Source: Thermoplasmata archaeon (GTDB taxonomy: Archaea; Thermoplasmatota; Thermoplasmata; Thermoplasmatales; Thermoplasmataceae). From it: a stretch of DNA of 64,000 nt. Made by a program: the position numbers and the translations under genes. The stretch's first letter is position 1; each line of letters begins with the position of its first letter. The notes below the pieces were generated by a model that had not been told where the DNA came from, did not search any database, and was given only the letters and a program-made list of their open reading frames with translations. Positions 10,194 to 18,072 of the stretch are shown here, piece after piece. Location: positions 1 through 64,000 of the forward strand of contig JAJZXS010000044.1 in NCBI GenBank assembly GCA_021806295.1. Reading direction: 5' to 3'.

Positions 10194-10754
10194 TTAATTT
10201 ATGACAACTGATGCGCTCATGTTAAATGTCTTGGAGCTCATATGGATATTATTAGACAGATTGAAATCAGTTACCATGGATGTGGTGGTATGTGCAGCTA
10301 CTGTAAGTGGGTGTACAAAGACAACAAGCGCAAATGCGTGTGCAAGATGTAGGCTAACGCTTGTTGAGCTTGTAAATCCAAGGAATCCAGCTTCAATATA
10401 TACTGAAACGTTGCTTATGTATATTTTCATCATATTATAGCTTCCAGCGTGTACAGAGAGATTGGACAGGAAAGCTGCATCGCTTGCGGTGAGATTCATT
10501 ATGTTAACAGTCTTATCATGCAGTGAGTAATTTGTCCATCCTGTAGAATTGGATGATGCCTTATCAGAATGCAGTGCAATTGCACTGAATGTTACATTTA
10601 CATCCATAACCCCACTGAGACCCGTTGGCGTATCTGCTGCACTGACCTTCAATTTTCCGGTTGTTTCGTAATGGTATGCATAGTATCCTCCGCCGGCAAC
10701 AACTGCCACTATGATTACTATCACGATTACCGACATTAATTTATTCGATTTCAT
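10194..10754 (-). CDS. Membrane-anchored extracellular DUF4382-like protein
   Basis: The 186-residue protein has a basic start (MKSNK), one hydrophobic segment at about 7-28, and a Ser/Thr/Asn-rich outer domain with several N-glycosylation sequons. Strand patterns such as VNVTFSAIALHSDKA, a tryptophan after it and YNMMKIYISNV suggest the DUF4382 beta-sandwich known from membrane-attached proteins. It is probably displayed on the cell surface; function is unknown. It has its own promoter region, divergent from the gamma-glutamyltransferase-like gene. Confidence 0.6.
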   Translation of the reverse strand: MKSNKLMSVIVIVIIVAVVAGGGYYAYHYETTGKLKVSAADTPTGLSGVMDVNVTFSAIALHSDKASSNSTGWTNYSLHDKTVNIMNLTASDAAFLSNLSVHAGSYNMMKIYISNVSVYIEAGFLGFTSSTSVSLHLAHAFALVVFVHPLTVAAHTTTSMVTDFNLSNNIHMSSKTFNMSASVVIN

Positions 10755-10874
10755 AACCCATATTCGAAAAATTTATATTTAAAGTTTTACAATTGTTATT
10801 ACCGGCAAAATGTTTTCCTACAGAATAATTATTATATTAAAATCATTTAAATACATGGAGTAAATATTTAGTTT

Positions 10875-12326
10875 ATGAAATATAATGTGGCTACCAGCCA
10901 TCCGTTAAGCTCGCAGGCAGGAATTGAAGTGCTGGAAAAAGGAGGTAATGCATACGATGCCATGCTGGCAGCATCATCCTCCCTTGTTGTGGTTCAGCCC
11001 CATTTCAATGGTCTCGGAGGAGATTTATTTGCAACAATAAAGGACAATAAATATTACTGCATCAATGCAAGTGGATATGCTGCGGCAAATGCCAGCATCG
11101 ACTTTTACAGTGAGAAAGGCCTTGCTGAAATACCAAAGAGAGGACCATTATCATCCTTTTCTATACCGGGACTTGTGTCTGCATGGATTATTGCCAGTGA
11201 AAAGGCCAATCTCCCACTGAAAGAGGATTTCAAAAGAGCAATACAGTTTGCAGAAACAGGATTTGAACCCAGCAGAAAGCTGGTTAGGGCGATCAACAAA
11301 TTCGATGGTGGGGATGAGGACTTCAACAGCATATATAAAGATACAGAGAAATGGCTTGTGCAGAAAGACCTGGGAAATACATTGGAATTTCTTGTTAATA
11401 ATGGGCTGGAATCTTTTTACACGGGAGAAATAGCAGGGAAGATTCAAAAGGACATGGAGGAGAAAGGCGGATTAATAACCATGGAGGACCTGGCTAAATA
11501 CAGGGCAGATATAGTTGATCCTATCAGGGTAAAATACAGGGATTATAGTGTATACACCAATCCACCTGTAAGCCAGGGGTTAACAGCTGCTGTATGGTTA
11601 AGAGACCTGGACAAATATGAACTTTCTGGCATGGAACACCAGAAGTACTATGATACACTGATCAAAACTATGTATGATGCCTACAATATAAGGAGAAGTT
11701 ACATCTACGACGGGGTTAAATTGCCCGAAAATATTGATGATTTAAAACCTGATGGTACACAGAATGGCAGTGGCAAATCCGATCTGTCCGATACCACTGC
11801 CTATTCTGTATATGATGGAGATATCGAAATCAGTGCCATACAGAGCAATTATATGGGATTTGGATCAGGGCACACTATCAGGGGCACCGGGATAAATATG
11901 AATAACCGGGGAAGTTACTTTTCACTGGACAGCAAAAACAGAAACTCCCTGAAGCCGGGAAAGAAAACATTCCATACGCTGATGAGCACAATTGCATCCG
12001 GAAAGAATGATATTATGCTGGGCAGCATGGGAGGGGATGTGCAGCCACAGGTGAATGTACAGATTCTTTCCAGGATCATCGATCTGGGGTACAGCATACA
12101 GGACGCCATTGCGTATCCCAGATTCGGATATCCGGCATCAATTTACGGAGACTCAAAGATTTATTATGAGAGTTCCCTGAGGCTGGACCATTACGAGCCA
12201 GTTGATGATCTGAACGATATGATGGGGCATGCACAGGGAATTACTACCGGTAAAGAAGCAGATAGGGGAATAGACCCCAGGGGCGATGGGCTGCTCCTGT
12301 ACATGAAGGGAAAATATTTTACATAA
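10875..12326 (+). CDS. Gamma-glutamyltransferase family Ntn-hydrolase
   Basis: The 483-residue protein has the family opening (HPLSSQAGIEVLEKGGNAYDA) and HFNGLGGDLF. The likely nucleophile is the second threonine of SDTTAYSV, at the start of the small subunit produced by autocleavage in this family. GSMGGDVQPQ near the C-terminus is the usual glycine loop. There is no signal peptide, so the enzyme should be cytoplasmic. Family members include glutathione hydrolases, cephalosporin acylases and oxamate amidohydrolases, so the substrate should not be assumed to be glutathione. Confidence 0.85.
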   Translation: MKYNVATSHPLSSQAGIEVLEKGGNAYDAMLAASSSLVVVQPHFNGLGGDLFATIKDNKYYCINASGYAAANASIDFYSEKGLAEIPKRGPLSSFSIPGLVSAWIIASEKANLPLKEDFKRAIQFAETGFEPSRKLVRAINKFDGGDEDFNSIYKDTEKWLVQKDLGNTLEFLVNNGLESFYTGEIAGKIQKDMEEKGGLITMEDLAKYRADIVDPIRVKYRDYSVYTNPPVSQGLTAAVWLRDLDKYELSGMEHQKYYDTLIKTMYDAYNIRRSYIYDGVKLPENIDDLKPDGTQNGSGKSDLSDTTAYSVYDGDIEISAIQSNYMGFGSGHTIRGTGINMNNRGSYFSLDSKNRNSLKPGKKTFHTLMSTIASGKNDIMLGSMGGDVQPQVNVQILSRIIDLGYSIQDAIAYPRFGYPASIYGDSKIYYESSLRLDHYEPVDDLNDMMGHAQGITTGKEADRGIDPRGDGLLLYMKGKYFT

Positions 12327-12329
12327 ATT

Positions 12330-12566
12330 TTATCCGCCACTTACCGGGGGGAAAAAAGCAACTCTGTCTCCGTTCTTCAACGGAAGTCCGGAATAGTACT
12401 CATTATTGACAGATATGAGAAGGTTGCTCAAATTTCTAAGCCCGGGATACATTGAGAACAGGGTTTCCCTTAGCTCATCCATACCGCCTGGACCTATTTC
12501 CAGTGATTCCTGGGATTTGCCTGTGATATCCCTGACATGGGCAAAATAAAGTACTGTTATCCTCAT
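12330..12566 (-). CDS. moaD: MoaD/ThiS-type sulfur carrier protein
   Basis: 78 residues with a beta-grasp fold pattern and the C-terminal VSGG, the Gly-Gly tail that is adenylated and thiocarboxylated. As molybdopterin synthase small subunit it supplies the dithiolene sulfur. A strong GGAGGT Shine-Dalgarno site lies at the end of moaA just before the ATG at 12566, so it is translated from the moaA message. MoaE is not in the window. A role as tRNA-thiolation carrier cannot be excluded. Confidence 0.88.
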   Translation of the reverse strand: MRITVLYFAHVRDITGKSQESLEIGPGGMDELRETLFSMYPGLRNLSNLLISVNNEYYSGLPLKNGDRVAFFPPVSGG

Positions 12567-12569
12567 TAT

Positions 12570-13517
12570 TTACCTCCAGTAAGGCACCCTTGCATCTACC
12601 GCTTTTCTGTATACCCTATCTATTTCCTCGCTGTTTTCAAGTACATCCTTGATATTGAAATAGTCGTTTTCACGGAGCAAACAGGTCTTGAACTGCCCAT
12701 CGGCTGTTACCCTCAACCTGGTGCAGTGTTTACAGAAATCCGTGTTTCTCATGGGCTTTACAAATTCTATCTTGACTTTGCCGGAATCGGTATTTACAGT
12801 GTATCTCTCCCTATTGTGAAGTGGATTGTATTCTATTCCCCCGGCCTGTTTCCTGATTCTATTTTCAATGGAATCCAGTGGCACGTGGTATTTTATGTAT
12901 TCCTCACTGTGCTCCTTCTCCCTGTTTGCCTCGAATTCTATCAACTGAAGTGTGCAATCATTCTCGGCACAGAATTTTATCATGCCATCGACCTGATTCT
13001 CATTAATATTCTTCATCAGGACAAAGTTTATTTTTATAGGGCCCAGCCCGGCATTCTTTGCTGCCTCTATACCCTGCTTTACCATGGGAAGAAAATTCTT
13101 CTTCGTATCTGTTATAAAATGGAAGTTGTATTCATCTATCGCGTGCATGGATATATTGACACGGTCAAGTCCTGCCTTTTTAAGACCAGAAGCAAGCTTC
13201 GGCAGTTCGACCCCGTTTGTTGTCAGTGATATATTGCCTGTAATATGTTTTCTGGTCCTTCTCACAATATCAAGTATATCCTCACGCAGAAGTGGCTCGC
13301 CACCGGTAAATTTAATTTTATTCACACCGTGACTTGCGGCAACAGCAACAACGTTCTCTATCTGTTCCGGAGTCATGTACTGCATGCTTCTTTCAGTGCC
13401 TTCCATATGGCAGAATATGCAGTTGAAATTGCAAATGGCATTTAGTTGAATTCTCAGGCTGTTAACCGGTCTGCCGAATTTATCATAAAGCATTTCGGAA
13501 TCCACAGTGTTTAACAT
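12570..13517 (-). CDS. moaA: GTP 3',8-cyclase (molybdenum cofactor biosynthesis protein A)
   Basis: Radical-SAM protein of 315 residues. The SAM-cluster motif is CNFNCIFC (C29, C33, C36 from the proposed start) and a second cluster motif, CKHC followed by KTC, lies near the C-terminus. It performs the first step of molybdopterin synthesis. The frame is open to TTG 13571, but ATG 13517 fits the TATA box at 13540-13549. The protein ends YWR and lacks the terminal Gly-Gly of bacterial MoaA. Its cofactor probably serves the formate dehydrogenase at 46.5-49.4 kb. Confidence 0.94.
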   Translation of the reverse strand: MLNTVDSEMLYDKFGRPVNSLRIQLNAICNFNCIFCHMEGTERSMQYMTPEQIENVVAVAASHGVNKIKFTGGEPLLREDILDIVRRTRKHITGNISLTTNGVELPKLASGLKKAGLDRVNISMHAIDEYNFHFITDTKKNFLPMVKQGIEAAKNAGLGPIKINFVLMKNINENQVDGMIKFCAENDCTLQLIEFEANREKEHSEEYIKYHVPLDSIENRIRKQAGGIEYNPLHNRERYTVNTDSGKVKIEFVKPMRNTDFCKHCTRLRVTADGQFKTCLLRENDYFNIKDVLENSEEIDRVYRKAVDARVPYWR

Positions 13518-13539
13518 ATACTCACATATTGCAGGAAAT

Positions 13540-13549
13540 CTATATAAGC
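13540..13549 (-). promoter_or_regulatory. TATA box of moaA-moaD
   Basis: GCTTATATAG on the minus strand lies 23-32 bases before ATG 13517, the distance expected for a leaderless archaeal transcript. It lies inside the longer open frame starting at TTG 13571, which argues for the shorter start. Confidence 0.6.
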
Positions 13550-13596
13550 ATTTCTTTGTAGCATCTTTCAAATAATGGATAAATAATAAGGAAAAA

Positions 13597-14328
13597 TCAG
13601 TTCTCCCTCCATCTTACCAGAATCCTTGCCAGTATTGCATAGACAGCTGTTTCAATTATAAGAACATATAGCATTATATTCAGTTGTGGGGAAAGCCCGA
13701 ATGCGCCCTGTGCAAGCACTGCAGCAGGGGTTGTTGGGGATAGCGCAATAATGTACAGGAAAACCCGGGGAACATATGAATATGGATAGAATGTTGGTGG
13801 AAGTATGCTTGTTATGATGGTGAGTATACCTGTAATTCCCCATATATTTCTCAGATGCTTGATTGACCCGGAAATAATAAAGGAAATCGATGTTGTAGAA
13901 ATAATCAGAAGCACCATGATGAGAACCATTACCAGGGAATCATATGCAGTAAACAGATGGTACACCGATCCCAGGTAGATATACAACACTATTCCGGGTA
14001 CAGAAAAAACCAGATAGCTCATTGTGAATGCGGCCATATAGTCGAATGGCGACACTTTGCTTGGAACATAGAGATCCTGTATCCTGAGCTGAAGCCTGAA
14101 AAACGCCGAATCCCCTGCCCCTGAAAGCCCGACAGAACCCACGAACGCTATAAGCCCACCGACTATTGCGAATTTAACAAGCGCTCCATGGCTCAATACG
14201 AATACAAGGAATAAAAGTGTCAGCGGGGTGGCCAGTGAGGCTATCAAATATGATGGACCACGTACTATTGTTTTCACACCGTAATACCATGCCATTGTGA
14301 GTATAAACTTAAGATTCAAGATCAACAC
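13597..14328 (-). CDS. ABC-2-type exporter permease
   Basis: The 243-residue protein has about six hydrophobic segments. The pattern of an amphipathic N-terminus followed by paired helices fits ABC-2 permeases, which export drugs, polysaccharides or lipids. Its start overlaps the end of the ATPase gene by 20 bases. The first start codon is GTG 14328; TTG 14316 and ATG 14295 are alternatives, with GGGGTG just before. Substrate is unknown. It should pair with the upstream ATPase. Confidence 0.85.
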   Translation of the reverse strand: MLILNLKFILTMAWYYGVKTIVRGPSYLIASLATPLTLLFLVFVLSHGALVKFAIVGGLIAFVGSVGLSGAGDSAFFRLQLRIQDLYVPSKVSPFDYMAAFTMSYLVFSVPGIVLYIYLGSVYHLFTAYDSLVMVLIMVLLIISTTSISFIISGSIKHLRNIWGITGILTIITSILPPTFYPYSYVPRVFLYIIALSPTTPAAVLAQGAFGLSPQLNIMLYVLIIETAVYAILARILVRWREN

Positions 14329-15148
14329 CCCTTATTATGAAAAGGTCTTCTATTGAAATTTTTTTCAGGGAATAGTATACATTTTCGTATTTTGAAAGAT
14401 CATCTCTGTTAACGTATTTAATATACATATTGCCAACATGATAGGATCCGGGCATGGATTCCAGTGATTCTACCCTTACCTTATCCTTCAGGTCATATAA
14501 AAGCTGGTCAGCTGTTCCTGAACCTATAAATCTTCCAGAATCCATCATGTATATTTTTTCAGAGAGTTCTGTTGCCTCCTCCATGTAATGTGTTGTTAAT
14601 ACAACATTTCCGGTGAGCTCCTTTATGGCACTCCATGTTTCCATTCTGGATAATGGATCAAGGCCCGTTGTAGGCTCATCAAGAAAAACAGTATCTGCAT
14701 TTGAGCCTAGGGCCATGGCCACAAACATTTTTCGCTTCATGCCGCCGGACAGTTCATCTGTGGGAACATGCATTTTATCACTGAGCCCGACACTTTTCAG
14801 TGCCCTTATGGACTCCTGCCTGGCAGAATGGAATGAAAAACCCTTTCCGGTGAGGTACATGAATACCTGTTCATATGCAGTAAGTATGCCTATGGGGGCA
14901 GCCTCCTGTGGAATGCTTACAATCCTCTCCCTGATCTGCCTGATATTGCCTGTTATGCTCAGACCATCTATAAGTGCATCTCCAGAGGTAGCCTTTAACT
15001 GGGTTGACAGTATCCTTAGAAGCGTGGTTTTTCCAGCACCGTTTTTTCCTATGATAGATATAATCCCATTATCCAGATCCTGGGTAATCGAATCCAGAGC
15101 TTTCTGCTTTTTCCCGTATTCTTTGCTTAGCCCCTGTATCTGAATCAT
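14309..15148 (-). CDS. ABC exporter ATP-binding protein
   Basis: 279 residues from ATG 15148. Walker A is GKNGAGKTT, the signature is LSGGMKRK, Walker B is TVFLDEPTTGLDP and the switch histidine is in LTTHYMEEA. These fit the drug-export/lipid-export ATPase class (DrrA-like). The frame extends to TTG 15166, but the TATA-like stretch at 15171-15180 places a leaderless start at ATG 15148. It overlaps the permease, giving a two-gene exporter operon. Confidence 0.92.
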   Translation of the reverse strand: MIQIQGLSKEYGKKQKALDSITQDLDNGIISIIGKNGAGKTTLLRILSTQLKATSGDALIDGLSITGNIRQIRERIVSIPQEAAPIGILTAYEQVFMYLTGKGFSFHSARQESIRALKSVGLSDKMHVPTDELSGGMKRKMFVAMALGSNADTVFLDEPTTGLDPLSRMETWSAIKELTGNVVLTTHYMEEATELSEKIYMMDSGRFIGSGTADQLLYDLKDKVRVESLESMPGSYHVGNMYIKYVNRDDLSKYENVYYSLKKISIEDLFIIRGVDLES

Positions 15149-15170
15149 CTGGTCCCATGAATTCAATGCA

Positions 15171-15180
15171 TATATATTTT
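15171..15180 (-). promoter_or_regulatory. TATA box of the ABC exporter operon
   Basis: AAAATATATA on the minus strand is 23-32 bases before ATG 15148, consistent with leaderless initiation there. Confidence 0.5.
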
Positions 15181-15276
15181 AATATATGCCGGCAATAGTT
15201 TCCTCAAGGTGATAAGACTTTCAGGAAACATAATTATTTCAATTTCCGTAACGGGAATAAGACCACTGTTAAATGA

Positions 15277-16086
15277 TTAAGCAATTCCTCCCTGATTTTC
15301 CATTATTCTCTCCTGTACCCTTTCAAAAAATTTCTCTGTTGGTTTATAATTGGTAACGTTGTGGCCATGTATGGAGAGCGGTGTTACAGAGATGTTTTTC
15401 TCCTCCATCAGCACATAATAATCGGTGTTTTTATCTTCCTGTATTTCTATCTCGTTTCCCAGCCAGTAATAGTCCTTTCCGTTAGGATCCTTATTATGAA
15501 CCAGATAATCATGGAAAACACTTGAAGCCATTGGAACAACCTTTATTTCTGTGTTATCTGCTATATTTTCTGGAAAATTTATATTTAGGACATCAGCACT
15601 TTCTGGGAATCCATTCTGGAGGCACTCCTCCATGATGTATCGGGAGTATATTCCTGCCCTCGAAAAATCTGAATCCTCATTTGCATTGATTTTATCAGTA
15701 ACCATGGAAAAGGCCATGGATTTAATTCCCTTCAGAGCGGCAGCCATTGCAGCGGATATGGTCCCGCTGGCGTAAATAGACCTCAATGATATATTGGACC
15801 CAAGGTTTATTCCGCTTGCCACCAGATCAATTTTTCTGCCGGGAAGTATAACGTTCTGTGCTATGGTTATTGTGTCTGCAGGATAGCCCGATATGGAATA
15901 GCCATTAATTCCGAAGTTTTTAAGCGACTGTATCCTCATTGGCCTTGTAAAGGTAATAGTCATGCCGGAAGCACTTCTCATACTATCAGGTGCAACCATA
16001 ACAGCCTCATCAATCATGGAGGCATTTTTATACAGCTCTTTTATGCCAACTGCATTATATCCATCGTCATTTGTAACTAAAATCAT
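15277..16086 (-). CDS. surE: 5'/3'-nucleotidase SurE
   Basis: 269 residues with the SurE N-terminal metal site VTNDDG and a second conserved block SGINLGSN. SurE proteins hydrolyse nucleoside monophosphates and some polyphosphates. The ATG at 16086 gives VTNDDG at residues 4-9, the usual position. It lies 33 bases beyond the possible extended end of the upstream hypothetical gene, so the two may be co-transcribed. Confidence 0.94.
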   Translation of the reverse strand: MILVTNDDGYNAVGIKELYKNASMIDEAVMVAPDSMRSASGMTITFTRPMRIQSLKNFGINGYSISGYPADTITIAQNVILPGRKIDLVASGINLGSNISLRSIYASGTISAAMAAALKGIKSMAFSMVTDKINANEDSDFSRAGIYSRYIMEECLQNGFPESADVLNINFPENIADNTEIKVVPMASSVFHDYLVHNKDPNGKDYYWLGNEIEIQEDKNTDYYVLMEEKNISVTPLSIHGHNVTNYKPTEKFFERVQERIMENQGGIA

Positions 16087-16215
16087 AGTGTTTTTATATA
16101 CGACTATTATATTTAGTTTTTATCTAAAATTTTCAGAATAATCCCCCAGAAGGCATTCAATTGCACTGTAATACTCATTGAAATTTCCGGTTTTCATTGC
16201 ATTCTGCAGTTTCTC

Positions 16216-16833
16216 CTAGCAGGTGTCATTTTCAGAAGGGGTTATATGGTCGTTGAATAACTCTTTTATGCTGCTGTCAACTGAAAATATCCCGCTTCTG
16301 ACTGTAAATGGGTCAGGAGGGCATTTGTAATCCGTGTTTGATTCTTCATTATAAAGTGTGCACTGCTTCTTCTCATAGTCAATTTTGAAATTTTTAATGC
16401 CGTTGAATTTAGCAATTGCTATGCTTATTCCTCCGGGCTCAACGCCCTTCCACCCACCTTCAAGCATGGAATAGGATTCGCCTCCTGAGAGTGTATAAAG
16501 AAAGGCAACAAGCAGTTCAGAATCTGAGTTTTCTATAACTGCAAGCGGTGCGCTGTTTGTTTTTACATTAACGTTTTTCAGGCTTTCAGGATGTTTTACA
16601 AAATCAACGTTAAAATTATGATAATAAAGTGGATAAAAGGCATCGCCGAAGGCGTATATTTCTGAAACTTTCCCGTTCTGGGAAACCCCCCTTATCAGTA
16701 TGAAAGACTTCGTTGTGCTGCTCCTGTTTTCAAAATTCCACTGCACAATGCCCTGTGAACGGTCATACCACGTATAATCAACTGTCACTGGTGGCTTTCT
16801 TACATCCTCTGAAATAAGTCCTGCAACTGTCAT
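16216..16833 (-). CDS. Hypothetical protein ending at an in-frame TAG with open continuation
   Basis: 205 residues to the TAG at 16216-16218; family not recognised. It has no membrane segment and looks like a soluble beta-rich protein with six cysteine or tryptophan-containing blocks, including YKCPPDPF. Directly after the TAG the same frame stays open for 31 codons (16215-16123) and ends with TAA at 16120-16122, with protein-like content such as EKLQNAMKTGNFNEYYSAIE. The gene may originally have coded for about 237 residues. A CAG-to-TAG change would be enough. The start is ATG 16833. Confidence 0.65.
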   Translation of the reverse strand: MTVAGLISEDVRKPPVTVDYTWYDRSQGIVQWNFENRSSTTKSFILIRGVSQNGKVSEIYAFGDAFYPLYYHNFNVDFVKHPESLKNVNVKTNSAPLAVIENSDSELLVAFLYTLSGGESYSMLEGGWKGVEPGGISIAIAKFNGIKNFKIDYEKKQCTLYNEESNTDYKCPPDPFTVRSGIFSVDSSIKELFNDHITPSENDTC

Positions 16834-16989
16834 AACAATATAACTTAATCATGGTATAAAAATGTTCATGAATAATCCCCGGGACTATATGCCATATTCG
16901 GTCTTTAAACAAAAAAGTAAGACCTTGCAATGTTATATCATGTATCTAAATGATTTGTATTTTTCAAAATTATTTATCTACTGTCGGCG

Positions 16990-17139
16990 TTATTTATCGA
17001 GTTTTTTCTTCAATTCATTAATTTCCGCCTGTATAGACTTATCCATAGGATTTTTTCTCGCCTTCTGCTCAAGCTCATCAATTTTCATCTCTATGCTTTT
17101 CTTTTTTCTGTTTAAATCTCTTTTTCCGAGTCCCATCAT
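16990..17139 (-). CDS. Small charged coiled-coil protein (49 residues)
   Basis: A short frame missed by length cutoffs. It begins MMGLGKRDLNRKKK and continues with heptad-like Glu/Lys/Leu segments (IEMKIDELEQKARKN, IQAEINELKKKLDK), so it should form a short helical coiled coil. A TATA-like TTTTTATA on the minus strand lies at 17157-17164; the second ATG at 17136 fits the spacing slightly better. Function is unknown. It stands alone between the hypothetical gene and korB. Confidence 0.6.
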   Translation of the reverse strand: MMGLGKRDLNRKKKSIEMKIDELEQKARKNPMDKSIQAEINELKKKLDK

Positions 17140-17186
17140 TAATAATATTAACATCGTATAAAAATGTTGATTTAAATTAGGATTGT

Positions 17187-17218
17187 ATAAAAATAAAATA
17201 TTGAATATTATAATTCAA
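17187..17218 (-). terminator. Probable terminator of korA-korB
   Basis: The inverted repeat TTGAATATTATAATTCAA at 17201-17218 starts inside the korB stop codon. On the minus strand it is followed by the T-rich run TATTTTATTTTTAT. A short AT stem plus T-run is a plausible archaeal terminator. Confidence 0.45.
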
Positions 17219-18072
17219 TAAAATTCTTCAAGGTCTGCTTCTGTTAATTTATAGGGTTCCTTTTCCCTCAGATTGTATTTTGATAGGGTTTCATCCACGT
17301 CCTCGTAAACCGGGGCATCAACATCATAGAATATGCCTATGGGTATTGTATGTGCCTCCTCTCCCCACTCAGATGCGTGTTTGAATGCCTCAAAGAAGTC
17401 CTTTCTGTTATTTCCCTGAAGCTCGTAGGTTGTTTTCCTGAAGAAATCGTAGCCTTCAATTTTATTGTATGTTACGCATGGGCTGAATACATCAATGAAA
17501 GAGAAACCTTTGTGCTGAATTGCAGCCTTGGTGATTTCTTTTAATTGCTTTATATCCCCAGAAAGCCCACGTGCAACAAATGTGGCACCGGCGGTAAGTG
17601 CATAGTGCATTGGATTGAAAGGCGGTTCTATGTTTCCATCAGGAGTGCTTTTTGTGATTCTTCCAATTGGTGTTGTGGGTGATGCCTGGCCTGTTGTCAA
17701 CCCGAATACCTGGTTATCAGAAACCATATATGTCATGTCAACGTTTCTCTTTGCTGCATGGTAAAAATGCTGTGTCCCCTCAAAGAACCCATCGCCATCG
17801 CCGCCATAGGCTATTACTGTAAGCTTTCTGTTGGCCCATTTGATTCCCTCTGCCACCGGCAGCGACCTGCCGTGAAGCCCGTGGTATCCATATGTATTGA
17901 TAAATTCTGGCATATTGCTTGAGCATCCTATACCGGATGATATTACAACATTCTCGGGCTTTATGTCAAGCTCAGAAAGAGCCATTGAAATTGCCCTCAG
18001 CTGTGAGAAATTCCCACATCCCGGGCACCAGTCAGGTGCCACTTTTCCCTTATATTCTGCTACAGGTATCAT
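17215..18072 (-). CDS. korB: 2-oxoacid:ferredoxin oxidoreductase, beta subunit
   Basis: 285 residues carrying thiamine-diphosphate and iron-sulfur sites: C16 and C19 in WCPGCGNF, C50 in SGIGCSS, and the GDGDGFFEGTQHF thiamine-diphosphate motif. Together with the alpha chain it decarboxylates 2-oxoacids to acyl-CoA and reduces ferredoxin, as in the two-subunit enzymes of Sulfolobus. The start ATG overlaps the korA stop by four bases. The substrate (2-oxoglutarate or pyruvate) cannot be told from sequence alone. Confidence 0.93.
   Translation of the reverse strand: MIPVAEYKGKVAPDWCPGCGNFSQLRAISMALSELDIKPENVVISSGIGCSSNMPEFINTYGYHGLHGRSLPVAEGIKWANRKLTVIAYGGDGDGFFEGTQHFYHAAKRNVDMTYMVSDNQVFGLTTGQASPTTPIGRITKSTPDGNIEPPFNPMHYALTAGATFVARGLSGDIKQLKEITKAAIQHKGFSFIDVFSPCVTYNKIEGYDFFRKTTYELQGNNRKDFFEAFKHASEWGEEAHTIPIGIFYDVDAPVYEDVDETLSKYNLREKEPYKLTEADLEEFY

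Noticed and set aside
12537-13229. 230-codon plus-strand frame opposite moaA
   Set aside because: Antisense to a conserved radical-SAM enzyme; the translated sequence has no domain features.
16216-16218. Pyrrolysine at the amber codon
   Set aside because: No pyl genes in the window, TAG ends normal genes here, and this lineage is not known to use pyrrolysine.
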